64,000 nucleotides of DNA from Manganibacter manganicus (GTDB taxonomy: Bacteria; Pseudomonadota; Alphaproteobacteria; Rhizobiales; Rhizobiaceae): NCBI RefSeq assembly GCF_002075885.1, contig NZ_MDET01000012.1:1-64000 (forward strand), written 5' to 3'. The notes under the pieces are model-generated. The model worked only from the letters and a program-made list of their open reading frames with translations. It had not been told where the DNA came from and made no database searches. The translations under genes and the position numbers were made by a program. How positions within the stretch are numbered: the first letter of the stretch is position 1; each line of letters opens with the position of its first letter. Below, in pieces: positions 1 through 11,115 of this stretch.

Positions 1-1176
<1,176 letters not shown>

Positions 1177-1244
1177 GAATAAGAACACGAGATCTGTCGC
1201 GGGCGGGGTAACGCCCGCGCCGCGCCAGAACAAGGAATGACGAG

Positions 1245-1553
1245 ATGAACGGTCAGAATATCCGCATCCGCTTGAAAGCGTTCGATCATCGTGTGCTCGA
1301 CGCTTCGACGCGCGAGATCGTGTCGACGGCCAAGCGCACGGGTGCCAACGTCCGTGGCCCGATCCCACTGCCGACGCGGATCGAAAAGTTCACGGTCAAC
1401 CGCTCGCCTCACGTTGACAAGAAGAGTCGCGAGCAGTTCGAGATGCGCACTCACAAGCGCCTTCTCGACATTGTCGATCCGACTCCGCAGACGGTTGATG
1501 CGCTGATGAAGCTCGATCTGGCCGCTGGCGTCGACGTTGAGATCAAGCTCTAG
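1245..1553 (+). CDS. rpsJ: 30S ribosomal protein S10 (NusE)
   Basis: 102 residues, the usual length. S10 sits in the head of the 30S subunit and also acts as NusE in transcription antitermination. It is the first gene of the S10 operon and lies directly behind tuf, with an AAGGAATGACGAG leader before the ATG. The E. coli S10 operon has a long L4-binding leader in front of rpsJ. Here the tuf-rpsJ gap is only 68 bases and shows no comparable structure. A structured gap follows the gene instead. Confidence 0.97.
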   Translation: MNGQNIRIRLKAFDHRVLDASTREIVSTAKRTGANVRGPIPLPTRIEKFTVNRSPHVDKKSREQFEMRTHKRLLDIVDPTPQTVDALMKLDLAAGVDVEIKL

Positions 1554-1592
1554 GAGCTGAGCCATGAGCCAGCGGACAATGGTCCAAAGGCT

Positions 1593-1627
1593 CCTCTGAA
1601 ACAGAGGCGTGGAGGGGCGAGAGCCCC
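1593..1627 (+). promoter_or_regulatory. Two hairpins in the rpsJ-rplC gap
   Basis: The 101-base gap between rpsJ and rplC holds two perfect hairpins in the sense strand. CCTCTG-AAA-CAGAGG lies at 1593-1607 and GGGGC-GAGA-GCCCC, with a GNRA tetraloop, at 1614-1627. The rplC ribosome-binding site AAGGGA comes about 13 bases later. No U-run follows, so this is not a standard terminator. An RNA processing site or translational control element for rplC onward is an inference. Confidence 0.5.
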
Positions 1628-1654
1628 GACAGGAACTCTAAGGGAATTGAACCG

Positions 1655-2377
1655 ATGCGTTCAGGTGTGATTGCAAAGAAGGTGGGGATGACCCGCATCT
1701 ATAACGATGCAGGCGAGCATGTTCCCGTCACGGTCCTCCAGATGGAGAGCTGCCAGGTCGTGGCGCAGCGTACGCAGGAGAAGAACGGCTACACCGCTGT
1801 TCAACTCGGCGTCGGTCTCGCCAAGGTGAAGAACACGTCCAAGGCCATGCGCGGACATTTCGCCACCGCTTCCGTTGAGCCGAAGACGAAGATCGCCGAG
1901 TTCCGGGTCTCCGTGGACAACATGATTGATGTCGGTGCCGAGATTACGGCGGAGCATTTTGTCATTGGCCAGAAGGTCGATGTTACCGGCACGTCGTCAG
2001 GCAAAGGCTTCCAGGGCGTTATGAAGCGCCACAACATGGGTGGCGGTCGTGCCAGCCACGGCAACTCGGTGTCGCACCGTTCGCATGGCTCGACTGGTCA
2101 GCGCCAGGATCCTGGTAAAGTGTTCAAGGGAAAGAAGATGGCCGGTCATATGGGCTCTACCCGCGTGACCACGCAGAACGTCGAAGTGGTTTCGACGGAT
2201 GCCGATCGCGGCTTGATCCTGATCCGTGGCGCCGTCCCCGGCTCAAAGGGCGCCTGGATCCTGGTGCGCGACGCCGCCAAGGTCGCCTTGCCGGAAAACG
2301 CACCCAAGCCGGCGGCGATCCGCAAGGCTGGCGATGGCGTGAAGAATGAGGCCTCGGCCAACGAGGGAGCAGAATAA
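1655..2377 (+). CDS. rplC: 50S ribosomal protein L3
   Basis: 240 residues. It is an early 50S assembly protein whose internal extension approaches the peptidyl transferase centre. The conserved stretch with [20 protein letters not shown] is present, including the Gln that PrmB methylates in E. coli. The protein is about 30 residues longer than E. coli L3. The extra length is an Ala/Lys/Glu-rich C-terminal tail, a common alphaproteobacterial trait. Its TAA overlaps the rplD ATG by one base, which suggests translational coupling. Confidence 0.97.
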   Translation: MRSGVIAKKVGMTRIYNDAGEHVPVTVLQMESCQVVAQRTQEKNGYTAVQLGVGLAKVKNTSKAMRGHFATASVEPKTKIAEFRVSVDNMIDVGAEITAEHFVIGQKVDVTGTSSGKGFQGVMKRHNMGGGRASHGNSVSHRSHGSTGQRQDPGKVFKGKKMAGHMGSTRVTTQNVEVVSTDADRGLILIRGAVPGSKGAWILVRDAAKVALPENAPKPAAIRKAGDGVKNEASANEGAE

Positions 2378-2997
2378 TGGATCTCAAGATCACCACCCTC
2401 GCGGGCGCTGATGCCGGCAAGGTGAAACTCTCCGAGGAGATTTTCGGCCTTGATCCGCGCGAAGACATCCTGCAGCGCGTCGTGCGCTGGCAGCTTGCCA
2501 AGAAGCAGCAGGGCACGCATCAGGCGAAGGGGCGCGCTGACATCGCTCGCACCGGCGCCAAGATGTACAAGCAGAAGGGCACCGGTCGCGCTCGCCATCA
2601 CTCGGCCCGCGCTCCTCAGTTTCGTGGCGGTGGCAAGGCTCATGGCCCGGTCGCTCGCTCGCATGAGCATGATCTTCCGAAGAAGGTCCGGGCGCTTGGC
2701 CTGAAGCTGGCTTTGTCCGCGAAGGCCAAGACTGAAAATCTGATCGTTGTCGACGATCTGAAACTGGCCGATGCCAAGACCAAGGCTCTGATTGCGAATT
2801 TCACCGCACTTGGCTTGTCGAACGCTTTGGTGATCGGCGGCTCTGAGCTCGATGTGAACTTCAAGCGAGCGGCCACGAACATCCCGAACATCGACGTGCT
2901 GCCCATTCAGGGTATCAACGTCTACGACATTTTGCGCCGCGGCACGCTGGTCCTTTCAAAGGCCGCCGTCGAGGCTCTCGAGGAGCGCTTCAAATGA
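2377..2997 (+). CDS. rplD: 50S ribosomal protein L4
   Basis: 206 residues. L4 lines the polypeptide exit tunnel with an extended loop, visible here as the basic Gly/Arg-rich stretch around residues 60-95 ([22 protein letters not shown]). In E. coli L4 also represses its own operon by binding the S10 leader. Whether that holds here is unknown because that leader is absent. The start overlaps rplC by one base and the end overlaps the rplW start (ATGA). Confidence 0.97.
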   Translation: MDLKITTLAGADAGKVKLSEEIFGLDPREDILQRVVRWQLAKKQQGTHQAKGRADIARTGAKMYKQKGTGRARHHSARAPQFRGGGKAHGPVARSHEHDLPKKVRALGLKLALSAKAKTENLIVVDDLKLADAKTKALIANFTALGLSNALVIGGSELDVNFKRAATNIPNIDVLPIQGINVYDILRRGTLVLSKAAVEALEERFK

Positions 2998-3287
2998 CAG
3001 ACCTGCGTCATTACGATGTGATCGTCTCGCCGGCGATCACTGAAAAATCGACCATGGCGTCGGAGCAGAACCAAGTGGTCTTCAACGTTGCCAAGACGGC
3101 GACGAAGCCGGAGATCAAGGCTGCGGTGGAAGCGCTGTTCAGTGTCAAGGTAACCGCGGTCAATACCTTGGTCCGCAAGGGCAAGGTGAAGCGGTTCCGC
3201 GGCACCATTGGGCGCCAGGGCAATGTCAAGAAGGCGATCGTGACGCTGGTCGACGGCCAGTCTATCGACGTCGCGACGGGCCTGTAA
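2994..3287 (+). CDS. rplW: 50S ribosomal protein L23
   Basis: 97 residues, normal length. L23 sits at the tunnel exit and is the docking site for trigger factor and the signal recognition particle. The N-terminal [14 protein letters not shown] stretch is characteristic of the family. The start codon overlaps the rplD stop in an ATGA arrangement, so the two are probably translated in a coupled way. Confidence 0.97.
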   Translation: MTDLRHYDVIVSPAITEKSTMASEQNQVVFNVAKTATKPEIKAAVEALFSVKVTAVNTLVRKGKVKRFRGTIGRQGNVKKAIVTLVDGQSIDVATGL

Positions 3288-3308
3288 CAAGGCGGCGAGG
3301 ACAGGAAA

Positions 3309-4142
3309 ATGGCTCTTAAACACTATAATCCGATCACGCCGGGCACCAGGCAGCTGGTCGTCGTCGAGCGTTCAGCGCTCTACAAGGGCAAGCCCGTCAA
3401 GGGGTTGACCGAAGGTCTGACCAAATCGGGCGGCCGCAACAATTACGGCCGCATCACGGCTCGTTTTATCGGCGGCGGCCACAAGCGAACCTATCGTATC
3501 ATCGATTTCAAGCGTCGTAAGCTGGATGTCGTCGGTACCGTTGAACGGCTGGAGTACGATCCGAATCGCACCGCCTTCATCGCGCTGGTGAAGTATGAGG
3601 ACGGCGAACTGAATTATATCCTGGCGCCGCAGCGTCTCGCCGCTGGCGACAGGGTCATCGCCGGTGAAACCGCGGACGTGAAACCGGGCAATGCGATGCC
3701 GCTGTCGGCCATGCCGGTCGGCACCATCGTTCATAATATCGAATTGAAGCCCGGTAAGGGCGGTCAGGTTGCCAGGTCTGCCGGGGCTTATGCCCAGCTC
3801 GTCGGTCGCGATCAGGGCATGGCGATCCTGCGGTTGAATTCCGGCGAGCAGCGCGTCGTGCATGGTTCTTGCTTTGCCACGGTCGGCGCCGTATCGAATC
3901 CCGATCACGGCAACATCAATGATGGCAAGGCCGGCCGGACCCGCTGGCGTGGCAAGCGTCCGCACAATCGGGGTGTGGTCATGAACCCGGTCGATCACCC
4001 GCATGGCGGTGGCGAGGGCCGTACCTCGGGCGGTCGTCATCCTGTGACGCCGTGGGGCAAGCCGACCAAGGGCAAGAAGACGCGGTCCAACAAGGCGACC
4101 GACAAATTTATCCTGCGCTCGCGTCATCAGCGCAAGAGCTAA
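3309..4142 (+). CDS. rplB: 50S ribosomal protein L2
   Basis: 277 residues. L2 is a primary 23S rRNA-binding protein needed for subunit association and peptidyl transferase activity. The near-invariant [12 protein letters not shown] motif with the functional His is present near the C-terminus, and the basic tail is typical. AGGA precedes the ATG. It is 21 bases from rplW and 16 from rpsS in the same operon. Confidence 0.98.
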   Translation: MALKHYNPITPGTRQLVVVERSALYKGKPVKGLTEGLTKSGGRNNYGRITARFIGGGHKRTYRIIDFKRRKLDVVGTVERLEYDPNRTAFIALVKYEDGELNYILAPQRLAAGDRVIAGETADVKPGNAMPLSAMPVGTIVHNIELKPGKGGQVARSAGAYAQLVGRDQGMAILRLNSGEQRVVHGSCFATVGAVSNPDHGNINDGKAGRTRWRGKRPHNRGVVMNPVDHPHGGGEGRTSGGRHPVTPWGKPTKGKKTRSNKATDKFILRSRHQRKS

Positions 4143-4158
4143 GAAGAGGTAAGGCCAA

Positions 4159-4437
4159 GTGACTCGTTCGGTTTGGAAAGGCCCCTTCATTGACGGCTAC
4201 CTTCTGAAGAAGGTGGACAAGGTTCGTGAAGGCGGTCGTAATGAGGTGATCAAGATGTGGAGCCGCCGCTCCACCATCCTGCCGCAGTTCGTCGGCCTCA
4301 CCTTCGGCGTCTATAACGGCCAGAAGCACGTTCCCGTTTCGGTGAATGAGGACATGGTCGGTCACAAGTTCGGTGAGTTCGCTCCGACCCGGACCTATTA
4401 TGGCCATGGTGCGGATAAGAAGGCGAAGAGGAAATAA
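4159..4437 (+). CDS. rpsS: 30S ribosomal protein S19
   Basis: 92 residues beginning TRSVWKGPF, the normal S19 N-terminus, which fixes the start at a GTG codon with GGTAAGG upstream. S19 binds S13 and 16S rRNA in the 30S head near the A site. rplV starts two bases after the stop codon. Confidence 0.96.
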   Translation: MTRSVWKGPFIDGYLLKKVDKVREGGRNEVIKMWSRRSTILPQFVGLTFGVYNGQKHVPVSVNEDMVGHKFGEFAPTRTYYGHGADKKAKRK

Positions 4438-4439
4438 TC

Positions 4440-4829
4440 ATGGGCAAGGCCAAAGCTCCGCGCAGGCTTGCTGACAACGAGGCGCGTGCCGTGTTGCGCA
4501 CCATTCGTGTCAGCCCTCAGAAGCTTAATCTCGTTGCTGCGTTGATCCGCGGCAAGAAGGTCGCGGCAGCGCTGAACGATCTTGAATTTTCGCGCAAGCG
4601 CATTTCCGACACCGTCAAGAAGACGTTGGAGTCGGCGATTGCCAACGCTGAAAACAATCACGACCTCGATGTCGATGCCTTGGTTGTCGCTGAAGCCTAT
4701 GTCGGCAAGTCGATCGTCATGAAGCGCTTCCATGCTCGTGGCCGTGGCCGCGCGAGCCGCATCGAGAAGCCGTTTTCGCATCTGACCATCGTGGTGCGGG
4801 AAGTCGAAGAGAAAGTGGAGGCCGCCTGA
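4440..4829 (+). CDS. rplV: 50S ribosomal protein L22
   Basis: 129 residues. L22 reaches into the exit tunnel with a beta-hairpin, here the Arg-rich stretch [17 protein letters not shown] near residues 87-104. That loop is a known macrolide-resistance and arrest-peptide contact site. GAGGA precedes the ATG. The stop overlaps the rpsC start by one base (TGATG). Confidence 0.97.
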   Translation: MGKAKAPRRLADNEARAVLRTIRVSPQKLNLVAALIRGKKVAAALNDLEFSRKRISDTVKKTLESAIANAENNHDLDVDALVVAEAYVGKSIVMKRFHARGRGRASRIEKPFSHLTIVVREVEEKVEAA

Positions 4830-5542
4830 TGGGCCAGAAAATCAATCCGATCGGTCTGCGCCTCGGCATCAACCGCACTTGGGATTCGCGCTGGTTCGCG
4901 AATACCGGCGAGTATGGCAAGCTGCTGCACGAAGACCTGAAGATCCGTGAGTATCTTGAAAAGGAACTCAAGCAGGCGGCGATTTCGAAAATCGTCATCG
5001 AGCGCCCGCACAAGAAGTGCCGCGTCACCATCCATGCCGCGCGTCCCGGCCTGATTATCGGCAAGAAGGGCGCCGACATCGAGAAGCTTCGCAAGAAGCT
5101 GACCGAGATGACCAAGTCGGAAACGCACCTCAATATCGTCGAGGTTCGCAAGCCGGAGATCGACGCCACGCTGGTCGCTCAGTCGATTGCCCAGCAGCTA
5201 GAGCGCCGCATCGCTTTCCGCCGCGCCATGAAGCGTGCCGTGCAGTCGGCCATGCGCCTGGGTGCGGAAGGTATCCGCATCAACTGCGGCGGCCGTCTCG
5301 GCGGTGCCGAAATTGCGCGTATGGAATGGTATCGTGAAGGTCGCGTGCCGCTGCATACGCTGCGTGCCGACGTGGATTACGGTACTGCTGAAGCGCACAC
5401 CGCCTATGGTATTTGCGGCGTCAAGGTCTGGGTGTTCAAGGGTGAAATTCTTGAGCATGACCCCATGGCTTCCGAGCGCCGTGCGACCGAGGGCGATCAT
5501 TCGGGTGAACGCAGTGGCAGCCGCCGTCGCGAAAACGCCTGA
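4829..5542 (+). CDS. rpsC: 30S ribosomal protein S3
   Basis: 237 residues. S3 forms part of the mRNA entry channel. The N-terminal KH domain shows the GxxG loop ([14 protein letters not shown], about residues 71-84), and the C-terminal domain carries [28 protein letters not shown] site lies inside the end of rplV. The gene is followed by an unusual 81-base gap that carries a dispersed palindromic repeat. Confidence 0.97.
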   Translation: MGQKINPIGLRLGINRTWDSRWFANTGEYGKLLHEDLKIREYLEKELKQAAISKIVIERPHKKCRVTIHAARPGLIIGKKGADIEKLRKKLTEMTKSETHLNIVEVRKPEIDATLVAQSIAQQLERRIAFRRAMKRAVQSAMRLGAEGIRINCGGRLGGAEIARMEWYREGRVPLHTLRADVDYGTAEAHTAYGICGVKVWVFKGEILEHDPMASERRATEGDHSGERSGSRRRENA

Positions 5543-5549
5543 GCAATAT

Positions 5550-5614
5550 GCGCGATCCCGAAAAGTGGATACCGGTTTTCGGACAAGATCACGCTGAGAA
5601 AATGAGAATTTGGA
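5550..5614 (+). repeat. Dispersed palindromic repeat, copy 1 (RIME-like)
   Basis: The rpsC-rplP gap carries the palindrome CCGAAAA (5558-5564) facing TTTTCGG (5576-5582), flanked by GATC at 5554 and 5587. The centre GTGGATACCGG matches the core of a second copy at 46087-46132. Such elements are abundant between genes in Rhizobium and Mesorhizobium genomes, where RIME and ABC mosaic elements are described. The assignment to a named family is from memory. This copy has lost the clean GAGCATGAT outer arm and lies inside the S10 operon. Confidence 0.75.
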
Positions 5615-5623
5615 GCAAGTAAG

Positions 5624-6037
5624 ATGCTGCAGCCAAAGCGCACAAAGTTCCGCAAGCAGTTCAAGGGCCGTATCCATGGCGCTGCCAAAGGCGGTACCAA
5701 CCTGGATTTCGGCGGCTTCGGGCTGAAGGCGCTGGAGCCGAACCGTGTCACCGCGCGTGAAATCGAAGCGGCGCGCCGCGCGATTACGCGTGAGATGAAA
5801 CGTCAGGGCCGCGTGTGGATCCGTATTTTCCCGGATCTTCCGGTGACATCGAAGCCGACCGAAGTCCGCATGGGCAAGGGTAAGGGCGCGATCGATTACT
5901 GGGCCGCGCGCGTCAAGCCGGGCCGCGTGATGTTTGAGATCGATGGCGTCTCCGAGGAGATCGCGCGTGAAGCGCTGCGTCTCGGCGCTGCAAAGCTGTC
6001 GGTGCGCACACGTTTCGTGCAGCGCATCGCTGAATAA
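5624..6037 (+). CDS. rplP: 50S ribosomal protein L16
   Basis: 137 residues starting [12 protein letters not shown], the normal L16 N-terminus. L16 binds near the A site of the 50S subunit. The [23 protein letters not shown] stretch, interrupted nowhere, is the family signature. A GGAG site lies just upstream, immediately after the repeat element, so translation signals remain intact despite the insertion. Confidence 0.97.
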   Translation: MLQPKRTKFRKQFKGRIHGAAKGGTNLDFGGFGLKALEPNRVTAREIEAARRAITREMKRQGRVWIRIFPDLPVTSKPTEVRMGKGKGAIDYWAARVKPGRVMFEIDGVSEEIAREALRLGAAKLSVRTRFVQRIAE

Positions 6038-6048
6038 GGACGCCGAAG

Positions 6049-6246
6049 ATGAAAGCCGAAGACATCCGCACCAAGACGCAGGATCAGCTCGCCGACGATT
6101 TGGCGGCCTTGAAGAAGGAGCAGTTCAACCTGCGCTTCCAGAAGGCCACCGGTCAGCTTGAGAAGACGGCGCGCGTCAAGCAGGTCCGCAGGGACGTGGC
6201 GCGCATCAAGACCATAGCCGCTGAAAAAGCGGCCAAGAAGGCATAA
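6049..6246 (+). CDS. rpmC: 50S ribosomal protein L29
   Basis: 65 residues, a two-helix protein at the tunnel exit beside L23. The sequence begins [18 protein letters not shown], typical of L29. AAGGACG precedes the ATG. It is 11 bases from rplP and 11 from rpsQ. Confidence 0.96.
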   Translation: MKAEDIRTKTQDQLADDLAALKKEQFNLRFQKATGQLEKTARVKQVRRDVARIKTIAAEKAAKKA

Positions 6247-6257
6247 GGACGAGAACC

Positions 6258-6497
6258 ATGCCAAAACGTATTCTGCAGGGTACCGTCGTCAGCGACAAGA
6301 ACGACAAGACTGTTGTCGTCAAAGTCGAGCGCCGCTTCACGCATCCGATGATGAAGAAGGTCGTGCGTATGTCGAAGAAGTACAAGGCGCACGACGAGAA
6401 CAACACCCATAAGGTCGGTGATCAGGTGTCTATTCAGGAATCGGCTCCGATTTCCAAGGATAAGCGCTGGGTCGTTGTCTCCTCCGGCCAGGCGTAA
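6258..6497 (+). CDS. rpsQ: 30S ribosomal protein S17
   Basis: 79 residues. S17 is an OB-fold protein that binds the 5' domain of 16S rRNA. It begins [20 protein letters not shown], as in the family, with TAAGGACG upstream. A 70-base gap separates it from rplN. Confidence 0.97.
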   Translation: MPKRILQGTVVSDKNDKTVVVKVERRFTHPMMKKVVRMSKKYKAHDENNTHKVGDQVSIQESAPISKDKRWVVVSSGQA

Positions 6498-6567
6498 CGA
6501 GCGAATTTTGGACAGACCGGGGGCGGGCATTTGCCCATCCCGTTAGAAAAGAAGAAGGCGGCCAGTC

Positions 6568-6936
6568 ATGATTCAGATGCAAACAAACCTCGACGTCGCG
6601 GATAATTCCGGCGCCCGTCGTGTCATGTGCATCAAGGTGCTGGGCGGCTCGAAGCGGAAATACGCTTCCGTTGGTGACATCATCGTGGTGTCGATCAAGG
6701 AAGCTATTCCGCGCGGCCGCGTGAAGAAGGGTGACGTGATGAAGGCCGTGGTGGTGCGTACCGCCAAGGACATCCGCCGCCCCGACGGCAGCGTGATCCG
6801 TTTCGACAAGAACGCAGCCGTTCTCGTCGATAACAAGAAAGAGCCGGTGGGCACACGTATCTTCGGGCCGGTTCCGCGCGAGCTTCGCGCCAAGAACCAT
6901 ATGAAGATCATCTCGCTTGCGCCCGAAGTGCTGTAA
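6568..6936 (+). CDS. rplN: 50S ribosomal protein L14
   Basis: 122 residues, the standard length. L14 contacts the 30S subunit in bridges with 16S rRNA and is the target of the silencing factor RsfS. The start [17 protein letters not shown] is diagnostic. AAGGCGG lies upstream of the ATG. It marks the start of the spc block of genes. Confidence 0.97.
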   Translation: MIQMQTNLDVADNSGARRVMCIKVLGGSKRKYASVGDIIVVSIKEAIPRGRVKKGDVMKAVVVRTAKDIRRPDGSVIRFDKNAAVLVDNKKEPVGTRIFGPVPRELRAKNHMKIISLAPEVL

Positions 6937-6948
6937 GGAGCCGGAACA

Positions 6949-7263
6949 ATGCAAAAGATCCGTAAAGGCGACAAGGTTGTCGTCCTGGCCGGCAAGGACA
7001 AGGGCCGCACCGGTGAAGTGCTTTCGGTGCAACCGAAGGAAGACACCGCGCTGGTCCGTGGCGTAAACCTTATCCGCCGCCACCAGAAACAGTCGCAGGC
7101 CCAGGAAGGCGGCATCATCACCAAGGAAGCGCCGATCCACCTGTCGAACATTGCGATTGCCGACCCCAAGGATGGCAAGCCGACCCGCGTCGGTTTCAAA
7201 TTCGAGAAGGACGGCAAAAAGGTGCGCTTCGCCAAGCGCTCGGGAGATACGATCAATGGCTAA
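6949..7263 (+). CDS. rplX: 50S ribosomal protein L24
   Basis: 104 residues with an N-terminal KOW motif ([20 protein letters not shown]). L24 is an assembly initiator for the 50S subunit. AAGGAG precedes the ATG. The 3' end overlaps the rplE start by eight bases, so coupling is likely. Confidence 0.97.
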   Translation: MQKIRKGDKVVVLAGKDKGRTGEVLSVQPKEDTALVRGVNLIRRHQKQSQAQEGGIITKEAPIHLSNIAIADPKDGKPTRVGFKFEKDGKKVRFAKRSGDTING

Positions 7264-7828
7264 GGCAGCACAGGCGGAAGCCAAGAACACGCCGCGCCTG
7301 AAGAAGGTCTATAACGAGACCATCCGGCAGGCGCTGCAGGAGCAGTTCAAGTACGAAAACGTGATGCAGATTCCGCGTCTCGACAAGATTGTGCTGAACA
7401 TGGGTGTTGGCGAAGCGACGGCGGATTCGAAGAAGCCGTCTGTTGCCGCCGAGGACCTCGCGCTCATCGCCGGACAGAAGGCGGTCATCACCCGTGCCCG
7501 CAAGTCGATCGCCGGCTTCAAGGTGCGTGAAGATATGCCGATCGGCACCAAGGTCACGCTGCGCCAGGAGCGCATGTATGAGTTCCTCGATCGTCTCGTG
7601 AACATTGCTCTGCCGCGCGTCCGCGACTTCCGCGGCCTCAATCCGAAGAGCTTCGATGGCCGTGGCAATTACGCCATGGGCCTGAAGGAGCACATCGTGT
7701 TCCCCGAGATCAACTACGACAAGGTTGATCAGATGTGGGGCATGGACATCATCGTTTGTACGACTGCGAAGACGGACGACGAGGCGCGAGCGCTGCTCAA
7801 GGCCTTCAACTTCCCCTTCCGCCAGTAA
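7256..7828 (+). CDS. rplE: 50S ribosomal protein L5
   Basis: 190 residues. L5 binds 5S rRNA and contacts P-site tRNA and S13. The reading frame is open upstream into rplX, but the start at [15 protein letters not shown] fits the family and is preceded by GGGAG inside rplX. Conserved [10 protein letters not shown] and [16 protein letters not shown] stretches are present. Confidence 0.97.
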   Translation: MAKAAQAEAKNTPRLKKVYNETIRQALQEQFKYENVMQIPRLDKIVLNMGVGEATADSKKPSVAAEDLALIAGQKAVITRARKSIAGFKVREDMPIGTKVTLRQERMYEFLDRLVNIALPRVRDFRGLNPKSFDGRGNYAMGLKEHIVFPEINYDKVDQMWGMDIIVCTTAKTDDEARALLKAFNFPFRQ

Positions 7829-7854
7829 CGGCAGCGAGAAAAGGAAAATCTGAA

Positions 7855-8160
7855 ATGGCAAAGACCAGCTCAGTTGAGAAGAATAACCGGCGCCGTAAGC
7901 TCGTCGATCAGTTTGCTGCGAAGCGCAAGGCTCTGAAGGACATCGTCATGGACCAGTCCAAGCCGATGGATGAGCGTTTTCGCGCGCAGTTGAAGCTTTC
8001 TGCATTGCCGCGCAATTCGGCCAAGAGCCGCATCCGCAACCGCTGCGAAGTTACCGGCCGTCCGCGCGCCTTCTATCGCAAGCTCAAGCTCTCGCGTATC
8101 GCGCTGCGTGATCTCGGCAACAACGGCCAGATCCCCGGTCTGGTCAAGTCGAGCTGGTAA
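7855..8160 (+). CDS. rpsN: 30S ribosomal protein S14, zinc-free type
   Basis: 101 residues from [17 protein letters not shown], with AAGGA upstream. A longer in-frame start exists inside rplE but lacks family similarity. The protein is the long C-minus form: only one Cys ([13 protein letters not shown]) and no CxxC pairs, so it does not bind zinc. S14 helps assemble the 30S head. Confidence 0.96.
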   Translation: MAKTSSVEKNNRRRKLVDQFAAKRKALKDIVMDQSKPMDERFRAQLKLSALPRNSAKSRIRNRCEVTGRPRAFYRKLKLSRIALRDLGNNGQIPGLVKSSW

Positions 8161-8172
8161 GGAGACACGAAC

Positions 8173-8571
8173 ATGTCATTGAGTGATCCTCTCGGCGATA
8201 TGCTGACCCGCATCCGCAACGCCTATGGCCGGAAGAAGACCTCGGTCTCCACGCCGGCCTCGCGTCTGCGCGCTCGCGTTCTCGACGTCTTGAAGTCGGA
8301 AGGCTATATCCGCGACTACAGCCAGACCGACTTCGACAACGGCAAGTCTGAAATCGAGATCGAGTTGAAGTACTTCGATGGCACCCCGGTGGTGCGCGAG
8401 ATTGCCCGCGTTTCCAAGCCGGGCCGCCGCGTCTATGTGTCGGCGAAGTCGATTCCGCAAGTTGCCAACGGTCTCGGCATTGCCATCATCTCGACGCCGA
8501 AGGGCGTGATGGCCGACCATGAAGCCCGCGAACAGAACGTTGGCGGAGAAGTGCTCTGCCAGGTTTTCTGA
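8173..8571 (+). CDS. rpsH: 30S ribosomal protein S8
   Basis: 132 residues. S8 is a primary 16S rRNA-binding protein and, in E. coli, the repressor of the spc operon through a site in rplE mRNA. It begins [19 protein letters not shown] and ends in the conserved [16 protein letters not shown] precedes the ATG. Confidence 0.97.
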   Translation: MSLSDPLGDMLTRIRNAYGRKKTSVSTPASRLRARVLDVLKSEGYIRDYSQTDFDNGKSEIEIELKYFDGTPVVREIARVSKPGRRVYVSAKSIPQVANGLGIAIISTPKGVMADHEAREQNVGGEVLCQVF

Positions 8572-8612
8572 TCGGGTAAGCGCAATACAGGAACAGGAAC
8601 GAGGACAACGAC

Positions 8613-9146
8613 ATGTCTCGTATTGGAAAGAAGCCCGTCGCGGTTCCGCAGGGCGTAACTGCGACAGTCGATGGCCAGACCGTGACGGCCAAGGGACCTA
8701 AGGGCGAGCTGAAATTCGTCGTCAACGACGAGGTGCTGGTCAGGATGGAGAATGGCGAGATTTCTGTCACGCCGCGCGACCAGTCGAAGGACGCCCGCTC
8801 GAAATGGGGTATGTCGCGTACGCAGGTCGTCAACATCTTGACCGGTGTCAAGGAAGGCTTTGAAAAGAAGCTTGAAATCACCGGCGTTGGCTATCGCGCC
8901 GCCATGCAGGGCAAGAATTTGCAGCTTGCACTAGGCTTCAGTCACGATGTCGTCTATCAGGCACCCGAAGGAATCACGATTAGCGTTGGCAAGCCAACCG
9001 AAATCACGGTTGCCGGGCTGGACAAACAGCAGGTCGGTCAGGTTGCCGCCGAGATCCGTGAATACCGCCCGCCGGAGCCCTACAAAGGCAAGGGCGTGCG
9101 CTATGCCGGCGAGCGCATCGTGCGCAAGGAAGGCAAGAAGAAGTAA
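8613..9146 (+). CDS. rplF: 50S ribosomal protein L6
   Basis: 177 residues. L6 binds near the sarcin-ricin loop and the stalk base. The start [15 protein letters not shown] and the C-terminal [15 protein letters not shown] motif are diagnostic. A 123-base gap follows before rplR. It contains a short CCCC/GGGG inverted repeat at its start but no convincing terminator. Confidence 0.97.
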   Translation: MSRIGKKPVAVPQGVTATVDGQTVTAKGPKGELKFVVNDEVLVRMENGEISVTPRDQSKDARSKWGMSRTQVVNILTGVKEGFEKKLEITGVGYRAAMQGKNLQLALGFSHDVVYQAPEGITISVGKPTEITVAGLDKQQVGQVAAEIREYRPPEPYKGKGVRYAGERIVRKEGKKK

Positions 9147-9269
9147 GTACGACGGCGACCCCGGAGTAGGGGCGGCCTCGAAACTAAACGCCACGGGGTG
9201 CGGTCGCGGGAGGCATTTTAACCTACCGCATAGGACAACCCCCGTTTTACAAGGCAGGGAATTGACAAA

Positions 9270-9629
9270 ATGGCTTCCAAGGAATCCACGCAACGCCGCG
9301 CTCAGCGCATCCGCCGCCAGATCAAGGCAGTGGCGAACGGTCGCCCACGTCTGTCGGTGCACCGCACGTCGAAGAACATTTATGTTCAGGTGATCGACGA
9401 CACAAACGGCCGTACGCTCGCCGCCGCTTCGACGCTCGAGAAGGATTTCAAGGCTGGCAAGAAGACTGGCGCGGACTCAGCCGCCGCCGCCGCCGTCGGT
9501 AAGCTGGTTGCGGAACGGGCAACCAAGGCCGGCATCAAGGACGTGGTTTTCGATCGTGGTGCCTACATCTATCACGGGCGGGTCAAGGCCCTGGCCGAAG
9601 CTGCCCGCGAGGGTGGCCTGAACTTCTGA
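9270..9629 (+). CDS. rplR: 50S ribosomal protein L18
   Basis: 119 residues. L18 binds 5S rRNA together with L5 and L25. The sequence has a basic N-terminus ([13 protein letters not shown]) and the terminal [15 protein letters not shown] typical of the family. An AAGGCAGGGAATTGACAAA leader precedes the ATG. Confidence 0.97.
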   Translation: MASKESTQRRAQRIRRQIKAVANGRPRLSVHRTSKNIYVQVIDDTNGRTLAAASTLEKDFKAGKKTGADSAAAAAVGKLVAERATKAGIKDVVFDRGAYIYHGRVKALAEAAREGGLNF

Positions 9630-9702
9630 TTTCGTCGCCGCCTCCCTTTGGGGACGCGGTATTTTAGTAACCGTGCTTCCGGAAAAGAATAAGGAACAGG
9701 AT

Positions 9703-10266
9703 ATGGCACAGGAACGTAGGGATGGCGGTCGTGGCCGCGATCGCGAAGAGCGCGATGACGGCATTGTCGACAAGCTCGTTCACATCAATCGTGTCGCCAA
9801 GGTAGTCAAGGGTGGCCGTCGCTTTGGTTTTGCAGCACTCGTCGTCGTCGGCGACCAGAAGGGCCGCGTCGGCTTCGGTCACGGCAAGGCACGCGAAGTG
9901 CCGGAGGCGATCCGCAAGGCAACCGAATCCGCCAAGCGTGACATGATCTTCGTGCCGCTGCGTTCCGGCCGGACTCTGCACCACGACGTCGAAGGCCGCT
10001 GGGGTGCTGGTCGCGTTCTTCTGCGTTCCGCCAAGGTTGGTACCGGTATCATCGCGGGTGGCCCGATGCGCGCCGTCTTCGAGACGCTCGGCATGCATGA
10101 CGTGGTCGCCAAGTCGATGGGGTCTTCCAACCCCTACAACATGGTTCGCGCCACCTTCGACGCGCTGAAGCATCAGATGCATCCCAAGGATGTGGCTGCT
10201 GCCCGCGGCATCAAGTATTCGACGCTTCAGGCTCGCCGCGGCACCGCCGCAGCGTCCGAAGAATAG
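9703..10266 (+). CDS. rpsE: 30S ribosomal protein S5
   Basis: 187 residues from [11 protein letters not shown], with AAGGAACAGG just upstream. A start ten codons earlier is open but unlikely. S5 helps proofreading and forms part of the mRNA helicase face of the 30S subunit. The dsRBD-like S5 domain begins near residue 25 ([17 protein letters not shown]), and the C-terminus shows [15 protein letters not shown]. Confidence 0.97.
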   Translation: MAQERRDGGRGRDREERDDGIVDKLVHINRVAKVVKGGRRFGFAALVVVGDQKGRVGFGHGKAREVPEAIRKATESAKRDMIFVPLRSGRTLHHDVEGRWGAGRVLLRSAKVGTGIIAGGPMRAVFETLGMHDVVAKSMGSSNPYNMVRATFDALKHQMHPKDVAAARGIKYSTLQARRGTAAASEE

Positions 10267-10290
10267 TCGGTCTGTCCAGGGATTTCGACC

Positions 10291-10488
10291 ATGGCCAACA
10301 AAGCAACAAAGACCATCACCGTTGAGCAGATCGGTTCGCCGATCCGCCGGCCGAAGGAGCAGCGCGCGACGCTGGTCGGTCTCGGCCTCAACAAGATGCA
10401 CAAGCAGCGCACGCTTGAGGATACGCCTTCCGTGCGAGGCATGATCGCCACGGTTTCCCATCTCGTCCGCGTCGTGGACGAGGGTTGA
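10291..10488 (+). CDS. rpmD: 50S ribosomal protein L30
   Basis: 65 residues. L30 is a small ferredoxin-fold 50S protein. It shows the family core of an IG/RR stretch followed by [20 protein letters not shown]. It lies between rpsE and rplO as in most bacteria. Confidence 0.96.
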   Translation: MANKATKTITVEQIGSPIRRPKEQRATLVGLGLNKMHKQRTLEDTPSVRGMIATVSHLVRVVDEG

Positions 10489-10510
10489 GCCGGCGCTGAG
10501 GAGAATTACG

Positions 10511-10984
10511 ATGAAACTCAACGATCTGCGTGACATTGACGGTGCGACGCACACGCGCAAGCGCGTCGGCCGTGGCATCGGCTCAGGCTCCGGCAAGACC
10601 GGCGGTCGTGGTGTCAAGGGCCAGTCGTCGCGTTCCGGCGTGGCGATCAATGGCTTCGAGGGTGGCCAGATGCCGCTCTATCGTCGCCTGCCGAAGCGCG
10701 GCTTCAAAAACATCTTTGCCAAGAGCTTCAACGCCGTTTCGCTCGCTCGCATCCAGGTTGCGATTGATGCCGGCAAGCTCGATGCCAAGGAAACCGTGAC
10801 GGTTGAGGCATTGGTCAAGGCCGGTGTCGTGCGGCGCGCCAAGGACGGTGTGCGCATTCTTTCCGATGGTGATCTCAAGGCAAAGCTTTCCTTCGACGTG
10901 GCGGGCGCCTCTAAGGCTGCCCTTGAGAAGATCGAGAAAGCCGGCGGCTCGGTGAAGTTGCCGCAGAAAGAAACCGCCGAATAA
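10511..10984 (+). CDS. rplO: 50S ribosomal protein L15
   Basis: 157 residues. L15 is a late assembly protein of the 50S subunit. The Gly/Arg-rich N-terminus ([20 protein letters not shown]) is diagnostic. TGAGGAG precedes the ATG. A 131-base gap with a GC-rich hairpin separates it from secY. Confidence 0.97.
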   Translation: MKLNDLRDIDGATHTRKRVGRGIGSGSGKTGGRGVKGQSSRSGVAINGFEGGQMPLYRRLPKRGFKNIFAKSFNAVSLARIQVAIDAGKLDAKETVTVEALVKAGVVRRAKDGVRILSDGDLKAKLSFDVAGASKAALEKIEKAGGSVKLPQKETAE

Positions 10985-10997
10985 GGCTGGTATTGAA

Positions 10998-11019
10998 GTG
11001 GCCGCGGCGACGCGGCCGC
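10998..11019 (+). promoter_or_regulatory. Hairpin between rplO and secY
   Basis: A nine-pair stem GTGGCCGCG / CGCGGCCGC (one G-U pair) encloses a GCGA tetraloop, 13 bases after the rplO stop. No U-run follows, so it is more likely a partial attenuator or an RNA stability/processing element at the junction between ribosomal genes and secY than a full terminator. That role is inferred. Confidence 0.45.
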
Positions 11020-11115
11020 TTGCATCTTGGGCGCTCCGAGCCTATTTCGGGCTTCGGTGAATCGCGCTGCCCGAAGCGGGCCTCCCGCGTCATCTCGCTC
11101 TTGCGGAGATAGTGT

